63,164 bases of DNA from Sphaerimonospora thailandensis (GCF_016863115.1 NZ_BOOG01000015.1:1-63164), one strand, 5' to 3'. Counted from the first letter of the stretch, positions 25,237-34,462 are shown. Notes: generated by a model not told the origin, from the sequence alone. Numbers and translations are program-made.

Positions 25237-25569
25237 TCAGACCATTTGCCCCAGGACGTGGAGGACTTCGCCGACGACCTCGGTGGGGGCCTGCCCCAAC
25301 CGGTATTCAAAACGCATAGGGGAAAGCGATCGGACCTGTTGGACCATCGCCCAACTGGTCTTCCGCAGGCCGGTGGCTCCGGTCGGAACCTCTATGTGGT
25401 TGGTCCACCCGCGGTTGCGGGTCGTCAGCGGCACAGCGATGACGAGGCCGAATCCCGCCGCGTGGAAGTCGTCGTTACTGACGATCAGGGCCGGCCGAGG
25501 GTAACCCTGCTCTCGACCGACAGGCTCACCGTAGTCGGCGAACCAGATCTCTCCTTGCTTCACCCTCAT
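25237..25569 (-). CDS. MazF/PemK-family endoribonuclease toxin
   Basis: A 110-residue toxin of the MazF/PemK fold, which cleaves RNA at short motifs. It shows the family strands GEIWFADYG near the N-terminus, RPALIVSND, and VIAVPLTTRN. The Arg/Thr residues of these strands form the active site. The ATG at 25569 overlaps the antitoxin stop by 4 bases, the usual coupling. An upstream in-frame start would run into the antitoxin gene and is not needed. Confidence 0.88.
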   Translation of the reverse strand: MRVKQGEIWFADYGEPVGREQGYPRPALIVSNDDFHAAGFGLVIAVPLTTRNRGWTNHIEVPTGATGLRKTSWAMVQQVRSLSPMRFEYRLGQAPTEVVGEVLHVLGQMV

Positions 25570-25871
25570 CTCTCTCCTTGGGGAAAGTCGATGAGTCCCT
25601 CCCATTCCGGGGCGATCCGGTGCGTCCTGGATGGCGGTCCGTTGATCTCCTCGACCTCGGCCAGGTAGCCAGCCCAGCCCTCGGGGTCCTCGCGCTTGGT
25701 GCGCTCGACCTGCTCACGGACCTTCTCCCAGAACTGCTTCTTTCTGTACTGCTCCACCGCATCGTCGATCACTGCGGTCATGCTTCTTTCCTCCTGTTCA
25801 GCGATGTGCGCGATCTTGTCGCGAGTAACGGTGCTGACCCGGATCGACGTGTGCTGTTGCTCGGTGCCCAT
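25566..25871 (-). CDS. Antitoxin of the MazF-like toxin
   Basis: A 101-residue protein. The N-terminal SIRVSTVTRDKIAHIAEQEE is a ribbon-helix-helix-type DNA-binding segment. The C-terminal half is acidic and helical and would wrap around the toxin. It sits first in the operon, as expected, and should repress its own promoter together with the toxin. No clear ribosome site precedes the ATG, so translation may be leaderless. Confidence 0.8.
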   Translation of the reverse strand: MGTEQQHTSIRVSTVTRDKIAHIAEQEERSMTAVIDDAVEQYRKKQFWEKVREQVERTKREDPEGWAGYLAEVEEINGPPSRTHRIAPEWEGLIDFPQGER

Positions 25872-26058
25872 ACAGCTGAGGTTATGTCCGCGTCCGCGTG
25901 AGGGCCATGGCTCTGTCCTCGCCCTGAACTCTATAGGCGAGTGATTACTCTCGCAATAGATTTCGATTACTGAGAGTTATTATCCTACTTCGGGAGGGTT
26001 TTGGGGGCCGGATGGCCCGGTGCCTGCCGCATGCGGCACACCGTTAAGGTCGGCCGCC
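25872..26058. promoter_or_regulatory. AT-rich divergent spacer with inverted repeat
   Basis: This 187-base spacer between the antitoxin and exporter genes is far more AT-rich than its surroundings around 25930-25990. ACTCTC at 25947-25952 and GAGAGT at 25972-25977 form an inverted repeat that could be the antitoxin operator. No gene is visible. Confidence 0.4.
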
Positions 26059-26790
26059 ATGGGTCATGATTTGGTTTTGTTGCTTGTCGGGGGATTTGCG
26101 GTTTTCGCCGGGGCGCTGGTGCAGGGCGGGGTGGGGTTCGGACTGGGCTTGGTCGCCGCTCCTCTGCTGACGTTGCTCGACCCGACGGCCATGCCGGGAG
26201 CGATCATGGTGGTCAACGCCACCATGCCCCTGTTCACGCTGGCGGCCGAGTGGCGGCGGGTGGACTGGCGCGGCTTCGGCTTCGCTGTGCTGGGAAGACT
26301 GCCGGGCAGCGTCATTGGCGGCTTCGTCGTCGTGTACGTGAGCACGAACGCGCTCGGCGTCGCCGTCGGGGTGATGGTGCTCGTCGCGGTGGCGCTGACC
26401 GCCCGCGCGATGGCCGTGCCGCGCAACGGGGTCACTCTGTCGGCGGCCGGGTTCCTGTCCGGTGTCACCGGCACGGCGACCGGCATCGGCGGGCCGCCGA
26501 TCGCGCTGGTCTACCAGAGCGCCAGGGGTCCGCAGATCAGGGCCACGCTCGCGATGTTCTTCTTCCTGAGCGCGATGCAGTCGATCGCGGTGCTGGCGGT
26601 CCTCGGCCGGATGCCGCCGCGCGTCCTCGGCGCGGGAGCGCTGCTGATCCCCTTCGTGGTGGCCGGTTTCGCGGCGTCGGGTCCGCTGCGGCGCTACCTC
26701 GACGGCGGCCGTGTCCGGCTCGCGGTCCTCTGCGTCGCCGCCCTGTCCGCCTGCGTGCTCCTCGTCCAGAGCCTGACCGGTTCGCTGTGA
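26059..26790 (+). CDS. TauE/SafE-family membrane exporter
   Basis: A 243-residue polytopic membrane protein with the tandem TauE/SafE halves: GALVQGGVGFGLGLVAAPLL near the N-terminus and GFLSGVTGTATGIGGPPIAL in the middle, each ending in the family's Gly/Pro-rich helix breaks. About eight membrane helices are predicted by eye. The family exports sulfite, sulfoacetate and other organic anions. Substrate cannot be told here. Confidence 0.85.
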   Translation: MGHDLVLLLVGGFAVFAGALVQGGVGFGLGLVAAPLLTLLDPTAMPGAIMVVNATMPLFTLAAEWRRVDWRGFGFAVLGRLPGSVIGGFVVVYVSTNALGVAVGVMVLVAVALTARAMAVPRNGVTLSAAGFLSGVTGTATGIGGPPIALVYQSARGPQIRATLAMFFFLSAMQSIAVLAVLGRMPPRVLGAGALLIPFVVAGFAASGPLRRYLDGGRVRLAVLCVAALSACVLLVQSLTGSL

Positions 26791-26892
26791 TGTCCGGAAT
26801 ATGCAAACCGCGATGTCCGGCAGCGGAAAGACGGCCGGGGCCGCGACGGGGTTCACTCTCAGGACCACGATTGTCGTAAGGAGCGTCTGACC

Positions 26893-27426
26893 ATGCCTGA
26901 ACAGCCGACGACCGAGTTCTGGAGGACCCTCAAGCCGCTGCAGAATTCGCAGAAGCCCGACGCGCTGCCCGAGGTCTACCTCTCCAAGGTCGCAACCGAC
27001 GACGACCGTTACTACGTGCCGTTCAGCGAGACCGTCGGCTCGCGCCCCCTTTGGATCAACGTCAAGGACAACAGCTGGGCGGACATCCTGCGCGCCAAGG
27101 AGGCAGGCCTGGTCAACCGGCACTATCACCCGCACGAGGTGTTCGCGTACACCATCTCGGGCAAGTGGGGTTACCTGGAGCGCGACTGGACCGCCACCGC
27201 CGGCGACTTCATCTACGAGGCGCCGGGCGAGGGCCACACGCTGGTCGCCTACGACAGCGGTGAGCCGATGAAGACGTTCTTCATCGTCAAGGGCCCCCTC
27301 ATCTGGCTCGACGAGAACGGCGACGCCGCGGGCGTCTTCGACGTGCACGACTACATCGCCATGTGCCGCGAGCACTACGAGAAGGTCGGCATCGGCGCCG
27401 ACTACGTCAACTCGCTGTTCCGCTGA
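26893..27426 (+). CDS. Cupin of the 2,4'-dihydroxyacetophenone dioxygenase family
   Basis: A 177-residue single-domain cupin. The metal motif is NRHYHPHEVFAYT (residues about 75-87), followed by a Glu/His pair in YEAPGEGHTLVAY. Family members cleave C-C bonds in hydroxyacetophenones or related aromatics using iron. The following AraC regulator may control it. Function on that exact substrate is not proven by the sequence. Confidence 0.75.
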   Translation: MPEQPTTEFWRTLKPLQNSQKPDALPEVYLSKVATDDDRYYVPFSETVGSRPLWINVKDNSWADILRAKEAGLVNRHYHPHEVFAYTISGKWGYLERDWTATAGDFIYEAPGEGHTLVAYDSGEPMKTFFIVKGPLIWLDENGDAAGVFDVHDYIAMCREHYEKVGIGADYVNSLFR

Positions 27427-27603
27427 TCCTCCACGGCACCGCGCCCTGGGAGAAGAACGCGATGACCTACCCCGAGAGCCGCGTGAGGGCCGCCGTCCGG
27501 TAGGGAACTCGCCGCATTCCCGTACGGCCGGGCGGGTGTTATCCGGTGGTCTGATTCCGGACATACTGGTGCGTGGAGCGCCAGATGGTAAGGAGACCCC
27601 CTG

Positions 27604-28572
27604 ATGCCCGCGAAGGCCGTCTCCGTGATCTCCCGGGCCACGACCGAGGACGTCGCGCCCGCGGAGCGCGTCCATTTCTGGGAGGAGTACAACCGCAGGG
27701 CGCTGGTGGGCCTGTCCTGCAGGTCCTACTCCGATCAGGGCCTGCTGGTCTCGCAGACGAACATCCGGCTCGCCGAGGTACGGCTGGCCGACATCACGGG
27801 CAACGCGCACGTCATCGAGCGGACGCCGCAGCTGGCGAAGGCCGCGCCGAAGGACTCGGTCTTCGCCAGCCTGCTGCTCAAGGGCGACGCGGTCTTCTTC
27901 CACGGCGGAGGCTGCCTGTCGGCCACAGCCGGTGATCTCGTCGTCTACGACACGCGGCGGCCGTACCTGTTCGGTTTCTCCTCATCGATGCGGCAGATCC
28001 TGGTGGACGTCCCCCGAGAGCTGTTCGCCGAGTCGTGTGTGCCCGGCGGGGTTCCCGCGCCGATGCTGCTCGGCAGGGGATCGGCCCGTGAGCGCACGCT
28101 CATGTCCGCCCTGCGCTCGCTGCTCGGCGAGCTGGCGGCGATGCGCCGTCGCGACGACGGCCCCGACGAGACCCAGCAGGCCGTGCTCGAGCTGATCCGC
28201 CTGCTCACGCTGGAACGGGCGGGCGGCCCGGTGTCGCCGTCGGCCCGACTCATCATCGCCTGGGACCACATCGAGCGGCGCCTGCACGACCCGCTGCTGG
28301 ACGCCGCGGAGGTCGCCCGCGAGCTCGGGATCTCGGTGCGCCAGCTCGCGCGGGTGTTCGCGGCGGCCGGGACCACCCCCGCGCGCCACATCCTCGATCG
28401 GCGACTGGACCGGGCCCGTGCCGAACTCGACGAGGCGGGAAACGCGACGATCGCGGACGTCGCCCACCGTTGGGGCTTCTCCAGTCAGGCCCATTTCGCC
28501 CGGGTCTTCCGCGCCCGCTTCGGCCAGACCCCGAGCGAGGCCAGGGCGCTCGCCGTACGCACGGTCGGCTGA
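27604..28572 (+). CDS. AraC-family transcriptional regulator
   Basis: A 322-residue regulator with the 'AraC-binding-like' sensing domain (FWEEYNRRALVG..., residues about 20-200). The C-terminal double helix-turn-helix is ARELGISVRQLARVFAAAG and ADVAHRWGFSSQAHFARVF, ending with FGQTPSEAR. It lies 177 bases after the cupin gene in the same orientation. It may activate the dioxygenase genes; the effector is unknown. Confidence 0.88.
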   Translation: MPAKAVSVISRATTEDVAPAERVHFWEEYNRRALVGLSCRSYSDQGLLVSQTNIRLAEVRLADITGNAHVIERTPQLAKAAPKDSVFASLLLKGDAVFFHGGGCLSATAGDLVVYDTRRPYLFGFSSSMRQILVDVPRELFAESCVPGGVPAPMLLGRGSARERTLMSALRSLLGELAAMRRRDDGPDETQQAVLELIRLLTLERAGGPVSPSARLIIAWDHIERRLHDPLLDAAEVARELGISVRQLARVFAAAGTTPARHILDRRLDRARAELDEAGNATIADVAHRWGFSSQAHFARVFRARFGQTPSEARALAVRTVG

Positions 28573-28788
28573 CGGACCCCGAGCCCGCCGTCGTCGTCAC
28601 CCATCGGCTCACGGGCCCCTTCAGGCACGCCGCTGTGCGCTCGACGCGCGTTTCTTGATTGTTATGGCAGGCAACAAACGTTACCGTCCTGTGTCTTCTA
28701 CCGGTGGGCGCCGGAGGCTTACGTTGTCTCAAACAACATTCATTCACACGGTGAGAGCCGCGATCCGGCCATGCCGTACCCCTCCCCA

Positions 28789-28821
28789 TTGACATCCCAG
28801 CTATAGGCATCCCAGCTATAG
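28789..28821 (+). promoter_or_regulatory. -35 element and direct repeats before the sugar-binding gene
   Basis: A perfect TTGACA lies at 28789-28794 and runs into two copies of CATCCCAGCTATAG (28793-28806, 28808-28821). A separate dyad, GTTGT-CTCAA-ACAAC, lies at 28723-28737. One of these is the likely operator of the ROK repressor encoded at the end of the operon. The rest of the 279-base gap shows nothing clear. Confidence 0.45.
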
Positions 28822-28851
28822 ACCCCCAGTCAGAGAAAGGACCCACGCATC

Positions 28852-29964
28852 ATGCGCAAGGGGATCCTCAGCATCGGCGCCGCCGCGGTGCTCACCCTCG
28901 GTCTCACCGCCTGCGGGGGCGAGAGCGGTGACACCTCCGCCCAGAGCACCGACGCGGCCTCCGCCGCCCCGGCCAAGGCCGGCAAGGTCGGCGTGATCCT
29001 TCCCGACAGCAAGTCGTCGGCCCGGTGGGAGACCGCCGACCGCAAGTACCTCGAGGAGGCCTTCAAAGCGGCGGGTGTCGAGTACGACATCCAGAACGCC
29101 CAGGGCGACAAGACCCAGTTCCAGACCATCGCCGACCAGATGATCACTGACGGCGCGACCGTGCTGATGATCGTGAACCTGGACAGCGGCACCGGCAAGG
29201 CCGTGCTGGACAAGGCGCAGTCGCAGGGCGTCGCGACCATCGACTACGACCGTCTCACGCTGGGCGGCAGCGCCTCCTACTACGTCTCCTTCGACAACAC
29301 CAAGGTCGGCACGCTGCAGGGCGAGGGCCTGGTCAAGTGCCTGACCGACAAGAAGGCGGACAAGCCGATCGTCGCCGAGTTGAACGGCTCGCCGACCGAC
29401 AACAACGCCACGCTGTTCAAGAACGGCTACGACGGCGTGCTGCAGCCGAAGTACGACTCCGGCGAATATGTCAAGGGCCCGGACCAGTCGGTCCCGGAGT
29501 GGGACAACACCCAGGCCGGCACGATCTTCGAGCAGATGCTGACCCAGGAGCCCAAGATCGCCGGCGTGCTCGCCGCGAACGACGGTCTGGGCAACGCCGC
29601 CATCGCCGTGCTGAAGAAGCAGAAGCTCAACGGCAAGGTCCCGGTCACCGGCCAGGACGCCACCGTGCAGGGCCTGCAGAACATCCTCGCCGGCGACCAG
29701 TGCATGACCGTCTACAAGGCGATCAAGAAGGAGGCCGACGCCGCCGCCCAGCTCGCCGTGGCGCTCGCCAAGGGGGAGAAGCCTGCCGCGAGCGGCTCGG
29801 TCAAGGACACCGAGAGCGGCCGGGACGTGCCCTCGGTGCTGCTCGATCCGCAGGCCATCTTCTTCGACAGCGTCAAGGACGTCGTGGCCGACGGATTCGT
29901 GAGCAAGGACGAGCTGTGCACCGGCGAGCTCGCCGCCAAGTGCACCGAGGCCGGCATCGGCTAG
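28852..29964 (+). CDS. xylF: Xylose-type sugar ABC transporter substrate-binding lipoprotein
   Basis: A 370-residue lipoprotein with lipobox LGLTACGG (Cys at residue 21), then a type-I periplasmic-binding fold: KVGVILPDSKSSARWETADR, IADQMITDGATVLMIVNLD, GVLAANDGLGNAAI. The RWETAD segment is typical of XylF, which binds D-xylose. It is the first gene of a four-gene operon and is usually made in excess; a strong hairpin follows its stop. Other pentoses cannot be excluded. Confidence 0.88.
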   Translation: MRKGILSIGAAAVLTLGLTACGGESGDTSAQSTDAASAAPAKAGKVGVILPDSKSSARWETADRKYLEEAFKAAGVEYDIQNAQGDKTQFQTIADQMITDGATVLMIVNLDSGTGKAVLDKAQSQGVATIDYDRLTLGGSASYYVSFDNTKVGTLQGEGLVKCLTDKKADKPIVAELNGSPTDNNATLFKNGYDGVLQPKYDSGEYVKGPDQSVPEWDNTQAGTIFEQMLTQEPKIAGVLAANDGLGNAAIAVLKKQKLNGKVPVTGQDATVQGLQNILAGDQCMTVYKAIKKEADAAAQLAVALAKGEKPAASGSVKDTESGRDVPSVLLDPQAIFFDSVKDVVADGFVSKDELCTGELAAKCTEAGIG

Positions 29965-30026
29965 CCGTCCCCCGGGCCGTGTCCCGTGGATCTTCGCCGT
30001 AGCGAGGGTCCACCGGACACTCCCTC

Positions 30027-30053
30027 GGCGGGGCGCCGTCACGGCGCCCCGCC
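30027..30053 (+). terminator. Strong intercistronic hairpin between xylF and xylG
   Basis: A perfect 12-bp stem (GGCGGGGCGCCG with CGGCGCCCCGCC) with a 3-base loop lies 63 bases after the xylF stop and 39 before xylG. Without a T tract it is more likely an RNA-stabilising or partial-termination element that raises xylF over the rest. Confidence 0.6.
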
Positions 30054-30091
30054 CGACGCACGTCCCCCCTTATCCAATGGAGTAGCTCATC

Positions 30092-30868
30092 GTGTCCCAG
30101 GGACCGATCCTGGAGCTGCGCGGCATCAACAAGAGCTTCGGCCCCGTGCAGGTCCTTCACGATGTCGCCTTCTCGGCCCATGCCGGAGAGGTGACCGCAC
30201 TCGTCGGCGACAACGGCGCAGGAAAGTCCACGCTGGTGAAATGCGTCGGGGGCATTCACCAGATCGACTCCGGGGAGTATTTCTTCGAAGGCCGGAAGGT
30301 TCAGGTGCACGGTCCCCGGGATGCCGCTGAGCTGGGTGTCGAGATCGTCTACCAGGACCTCGCGCTCTGCGACAACCTCGACATCGTGCAGAACATGTTC
30401 CTGGGCCGCGAGCGCAGGAGCGGCCTGGTCCTGGACGAGGCCGGCATGGAGGAGATGGCGGCGAAGACCCTGGAGGGGCTGTCGGTCCGCACGGTCAAGT
30501 CGCTCCGCCAGCACGTCTCCAGTCTCTCCGGAGGACAGCGGCAGACGGTGGCCATCGCCAAGGCCGTGCTGTGGAACAGCAAGGTCGTGATCCTGGACGA
30601 GCCGACGGCCGCCCTCGGCGTGGCGCAGACGGCGCAGGTTCTGGAGCTGGTCCGGCGCCTGGCCGACAACGGGCTCGCCGTGGTGCTCATCTCCCACAAC
30701 ATGAACGACGTGTTCGCGGTGTCCGACCGGATCGCGGCGCTCTACCTGGGCCGGATGGCCGCCCAGACCAAGACCTCCGAGGTGACCCACTCGCAGGTCG
30801 TCGAACTCATCACCTCCGGGCGCAGCGGAGAGCTCGGGCTCGGGAACGGCAACGGAGCGACATCATGA
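30092..30868 (+). CDS. xylG: Sugar ABC transporter ATP-binding protein
   Basis: A 258-residue single-ATPase subunit. The Walker A is GDNGAGKST, the signature is LSGGQRQ, the Walker B is VVILDEPTAAL and the switch His is in ISHNM. Unlike enteric XylG or RbsA it has one, not two, nucleotide-binding domains, the usual form in actinobacteria. The GTG start is preceded by a GGAG site. The permease ATG overlaps the stop by 4 bases. Confidence 0.9.
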   Translation: MSQGPILELRGINKSFGPVQVLHDVAFSAHAGEVTALVGDNGAGKSTLVKCVGGIHQIDSGEYFFEGRKVQVHGPRDAAELGVEIVYQDLALCDNLDIVQNMFLGRERRSGLVLDEAGMEEMAAKTLEGLSVRTVKSLRQHVSSLSGGQRQTVAIAKAVLWNSKVVILDEPTAALGVAQTAQVLELVRRLADNGLAVVLISHNMNDVFAVSDRIAALYLGRMAAQTKTSEVTHSQVVELITSGRSGELGLGNGNGATS

Positions 30869-32112
30869 CAACGGAAACGCTCCCCGAGCAGCGGGCCTCC
30901 GACTCCAGGGTCGGCGGCCACCTCAGGAACTACTTCGAGCGGGTGCGCGGCGGCGAACTCGGGGCCCTGCCCGCCGTGTTCGGCCTGGTCGTGCTGTGCG
31001 TGATCTTTTCGGTGCTGCGGCCGGCCTTCCTGTCGGCGATCAACTTCGCCAACCTGTTCACCCAGGGCGCGGCGGTCACCGTCATCGCGATGGGCCTGGT
31101 CTTCGTGCTGCTGCTCGGCGAGATCGACCTGTCGGCGGGTTTCGCCAGCGGTGTCTGCGCGGCGGTGCTCGCCGTACTGCTCACGCTGGAGGGCTGGCCG
31201 TGGTACCTGGCCGTGCTGGCCGCCATGCTCACCGGCGTGTTGATCGGGCTGGCGCTCGGCTCGCTGGTGGCGAAGCTGGGCATCCCCTCGTTCGTCGTCA
31301 CGCTGGCCGCGTTCCTCGCATTCCAGGGCGTCGTGCTGCTGCTGGTCAAGAACGGGACGAACATCTCCATCCAGGACGGCACGATCCTCGCGATCGCCAA
31401 CAACAACGTGCCGCCGTTGCTGGGTTGGGCCGGTGCGGTCGTGGGCGTGGCGGCCTACGCCGTCATCCAGATCACGCAGGCGCGCCGCCGGACGGGGCGC
31501 GGCCTGGTCGCCGACCCGATGAGCGTGATCGGGTTCCGTGTCGCGGCGCTCGCCGCGGTCGCCGGCGTGGCGGTCTACGTGCTGAACCTGGAGCGCAGCC
31601 GCAACGCCGCGATCGTCTCGCTCAAGGGCGTGCCCATCGTGGTCCCCCTGATCGTGCTGCTGTTGATCGTCTGGACGTTCGTGCTGCGCAGGACCGCGTA
31701 CGGCAGGCACATCTACGCCGTCGGCGGCAACGCGGAGGCGGCCCGCCGGGCCGGCATCGACGTCGACCGCATCCGCATCTCCGCCTTCGTCATCTGCTCG
31801 TTCATGGCCTCGGTCGGCGGCATCATCGCCGCGTCCCGCGCCAACTCCGTCGACCCCAACACGGGCGGCAGCAACGTGCTGCTGTTCGCCGTCGGCGCGG
31901 CCGTCATCGGCGGCACCAGCCTGTTCGGCGGCAGGGGGCGCGCGCTCGACGCCGTCCTCGGCGGCGCGGTCGTGGCGGTGATCGAGAACGGCATGGGCCT
32001 CATGGGCTACAGTGCGGGCGTCAAGTTCGCCGTGACCGGGTCCGTACTGCTGCTCGCGGCGAGCGTGGACGCGCTGTCGAGGAAGCGAGCGGCGGCCGGC
32101 GGCCGACGATGA
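30865..32112 (+). CDS. xylH: Sugar ABC transporter permease
   Basis: A 415-residue permease with about ten membrane helices, of the BPD_transp_2 family. The conserved block GLVFVLLLGEIDLSAGF in the first half and GGTSLFGGRGRALDAVLGG in the last third are present. A longer periplasmic or cytoplasmic stretch between (QARRRTGRGLVADP) resembles XylH rather than RbsC, which is shorter. Together with XylF and XylG it makes one complete importer. Confidence 0.9.
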   Translation: MTTETLPEQRASDSRVGGHLRNYFERVRGGELGALPAVFGLVVLCVIFSVLRPAFLSAINFANLFTQGAAVTVIAMGLVFVLLLGEIDLSAGFASGVCAAVLAVLLTLEGWPWYLAVLAAMLTGVLIGLALGSLVAKLGIPSFVVTLAAFLAFQGVVLLLVKNGTNISIQDGTILAIANNNVPPLLGWAGAVVGVAAYAVIQITQARRRTGRGLVADPMSVIGFRVAALAAVAGVAVYVLNLERSRNAAIVSLKGVPIVVPLIVLLLIVWTFVLRRTAYGRHIYAVGGNAEAARRAGIDVDRIRISAFVICSFMASVGGIIAASRANSVDPNTGGSNVLLFAVGAAVIGGTSLFGGRGRALDAVLGGAVVAVIENGMGLMGYSAGVKFAVTGSVLLLAASVDALSRKRAAAGGRR

Positions 32113-32187
32113 CCGGGTCCGGCCCCCGCTAAAGTGATCTTCGACTCGACTTGACCGACCCGACCCCCACGGAATCCGAGGCTGGCC

Positions 32188-33396
32188 ATGATGCGCGCAG
32201 GTCCCTCCCAGGAGGAGATCCGCAAGCACAACCTCGGCACGCTGCTGCGCCACGTCCATCTGGCGGGGCCGACGTCGCGGGCGGAGTTGACCAACCTCAT
32301 GGGGCTGAACCGCAGCACCATCATGGCGCTCACCGCGGACCTCACGGCGGCGGGCCTGGTACGCGAGGAGCTGCCGAGGGACACCGGCCGAGCCGGACGG
32401 CCCTCCCTGGTGGTGCTGCCCGAGTCGGCGCGGGTCCACGTGCTCGCCTTCGACGTCGGCGTCGACCGGTTGGTCGCGGCCCGAGTCGGCCTCGGCGGAG
32501 TGATCCTGGACCGCCGCCAGATGGTCCGGCCGCGCCACGGGTTCGAGATGGAGGAGGTCGTCGCCGCCCTCGCCGGGTTCGCCAGGCAGATGCGCCGCAG
32601 GATCGGGCCCGACTCGGTCTGCGTGGGGGCGGCGGCCGCGATCTGCGGAGCCGTCGGCCGTACGGACGGAGTCGTGCGGTTCGCGCCGAACATCGGCTTC
32701 GAGGACGCGCCGTTCGGAGAGGAACTGACGAAACGGCTGGAGATCGGCCTGGACGTCGCGGTCGGCAACGACGGGAACCTGGGTGCGCTCGCCGAGCAGT
32801 CGCGGGGCGTCGGCGTCGGTTGCCGCGACCTCATCTACCTGCACGGTGACGTGGGCATCGGCGGCGGGATCATGGCAAACGGTCGGTTGCTGGGCGGCCT
32901 GGGCGGTTACGGCGGCGAAGTCGGTCACATGATCATAAATCCGGGGGGCCGGCTGTGCGCGTGCGGATCCCGCGGCTGCCTGGAGGCCGAGGTCGGGGAG
33001 CGCGCCTTGATGGAGCACGCCGGCCGGTACGGCCAGGCCATCGGAGGCGAGGCCGTGCGCGTGGTGGTCGACGCCGCCGACCGCGGCGACGTGGGAGCGC
33101 AGGACGCCCTGCACCGGGTGGGCGACTGGCTCGGCCTCGGCGTCGCCAACCTCGTCAAGATCTTCAATCCGGAGATGGTGATCTTCGGCGGGGTGTTGAG
33201 GGAGCTCTATCTGGGCGCTGCCGCCCAGATCCGGACGCAGATCAACACCACGACCCTGACCGCCTCCAGGGAGCGGCTCCGGCTGCGCACGTCGGCGCTG
33301 GGCGACGACGCCACCCTGGTGGGGGCCGCCGAGCTGGCTTTCGCCCAGGTGCTCGCCGACCCCCTGGAGGCGCTGGCGCGCGTGGCGCCCGCGTAG
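32188..33396 (+). CDS. ROK-family transcriptional repressor
   Basis: A 402-residue repressor of the XylR/NagC kind. The N-terminal winged helix is HVHLAGPTSRAELTNLMGLN (residues about 22-41) with a NRSTIMALTADL helix. The ROK domain follows, with a GDVGIGGGIMANG glycine loop and the zinc motif CACGSRGCLE. The ROK sugar-kinase fold here serves to sense sugar. Lying 75 bases after the transporter genes, it most likely represses them when xylose is absent. No kinase-type activity is implied. Confidence 0.88.
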   Translation: MMRAGPSQEEIRKHNLGTLLRHVHLAGPTSRAELTNLMGLNRSTIMALTADLTAAGLVREELPRDTGRAGRPSLVVLPESARVHVLAFDVGVDRLVAARVGLGGVILDRRQMVRPRHGFEMEEVVAALAGFARQMRRRIGPDSVCVGAAAAICGAVGRTDGVVRFAPNIGFEDAPFGEELTKRLEIGLDVAVGNDGNLGALAEQSRGVGVGCRDLIYLHGDVGIGGGIMANGRLLGGLGGYGGEVGHMIINPGGRLCACGSRGCLEAEVGERALMEHAGRYGQAIGGEAVRVVVDAADRGDVGAQDALHRVGDWLGLGVANLVKIFNPEMVIFGGVLRELYLGAAAQIRTQINTTTLTASRERLRLRTSALGDDATLVGAAELAFAQVLADPLEALARVAPA

Positions 33397-33420
33397 GTGC
33401 GGCGCCCCGCGTGGGCGCCG

Positions 33421-34305
33421 TCAGGTGACGCGGGACGCGGGGGCGCTGAAGGTGTTGCAGGCGTGCGGGCCGTTGGCCAGCCAGCCGCGCTTCAGCCAGT
33501 AGCGGATGTTCTTGGTCGTGCCGTGAAGCTTGTCTCCCATGATCCAGTCGAGTTGCTTGTCGAAGTCGACCTGGTCGCGCCCCAGGGAGCTCCAGACGCT
33601 GCCGATGAACGCGCCGGAGAAGCACTCGGCCTGCAGTTCGATGCGGCGGGTCATCGCGTAGACCTGCCGCTTGCTCGCCTTGCGCAGCTGCCGGTTGGCC
33701 GCGGTGAAGACGCCCGCGCGGTCCTGGGCGTAGTGCCCGTACTCGTGGGCGATCACGGTGAACAGGTTGAACTCGTTCGGGTCGGCGAGCTGGTACTTCG
33801 ACACCATGATCCACATGGTCTTGTCGAGCAGGCAGTACATGCCGGCGGCGTAGTTCGCCGGGTACGTGCCGCAGCCGGTTTTCACGCCGCGGGTGATGTA
33901 GCGGACCTTCGGCGGTGAGAACGGCAGCCGGGCCTGGCGGAACTCCTCGGTCCATGAAACGTTGAGACAGTCGAGGAGGTGGTCGAGGTAGACCCGGTAG
34001 CTGTCGAGGTCGTCGGGACTGCGGCTCAGCTCCTTACAGTCGGGGAAGTCGAATTCCCCCGTCTTGTACAGGGGATTGCCGATGAGGGCGTTGCCCCGTG
34101 CGGCCGACTGGGCGGCGGACTGGGTGGTCGACTGCGTGGTTGACTGAGCGCTCGACTGGACGGTCGATCGGACGGCGGCCTCGGCCGGAGCCGACAGGGA
34201 GAACGCGGCGACCACGGCCGTGACCGCGGCGACGATCGGGCGAAGGCCTGCGCGAATCGTCGTCGGGCGTCTCCGGCGGGCAGAGAGTCGAAGGGTTTCG
34301 GGCAC
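33421..34305 (-). CDS. Secreted neutral zinc metallopeptidase
   Basis: A 294-residue exported protein of the YpfJ/neutral-zinc-metallopeptidase family. It has an N-terminal signal segment (IVAAVTAVVAAFSLSAPAEA), a Ser/Thr/Gln-rich repeat zone (STTQSTTQSAAQ), and the catalytic HEYGH at residues 187-191. A distal Glu in RIELQAECFSGAF is the probable third zinc ligand. Function in wall or protein turnover is unknown. It is divergent from dxs with about 160 bases between, which holds no clear gene. Confidence 0.85.
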   Translation of the reverse strand: MPETLRLSARRRRPTTIRAGLRPIVAAVTAVVAAFSLSAPAEAAVRSTVQSSAQSTTQSTTQSAAQSAARGNALIGNPLYKTGEFDFPDCKELSRSPDDLDSYRVYLDHLLDCLNVSWTEEFRQARLPFSPPKVRYITRGVKTGCGTYPANYAAGMYCLLDKTMWIMVSKYQLADPNEFNLFTVIAHEYGHYAQDRAGVFTAANRQLRKASKRQVYAMTRRIELQAECFSGAFIGSVWSSLGRDQVDFDKQLDWIMGDKLHGTTKNIRYWLKRGWLANGPHACNTFSAPASRVT

Positions 34306-34462
34306 GAGATCAGAAGCGTAGGGCAGAAGGGACGGAAGGGTAAAGCGGAATCAATGGGATACGCGGTAGGTATGTCAAGATTCAGCGCAGTCCCTGGGGT
34401 GGTGAGCGCTCCCGCGAATTAGACTGCGTGTCTGTTCGACGGCGAGCGGGAGAGGAAGACTG

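Noticed and set aside
27427-27510. A possible peptide remnant after the cupin gene (HGTAPWEKNAMTYPE...)
   Set aside because: It opens just after the cupin stop with no start or ribosome site. It may be a relic of a lost gene, but the evidence is too thin.
30742-33114. A 790-residue leftward frame opposite the sugar transporter and ROK genes
   Set aside because: Rich in Arg/Gln/His/Asp with no domain, and it spans several real genes; antisense artefact.
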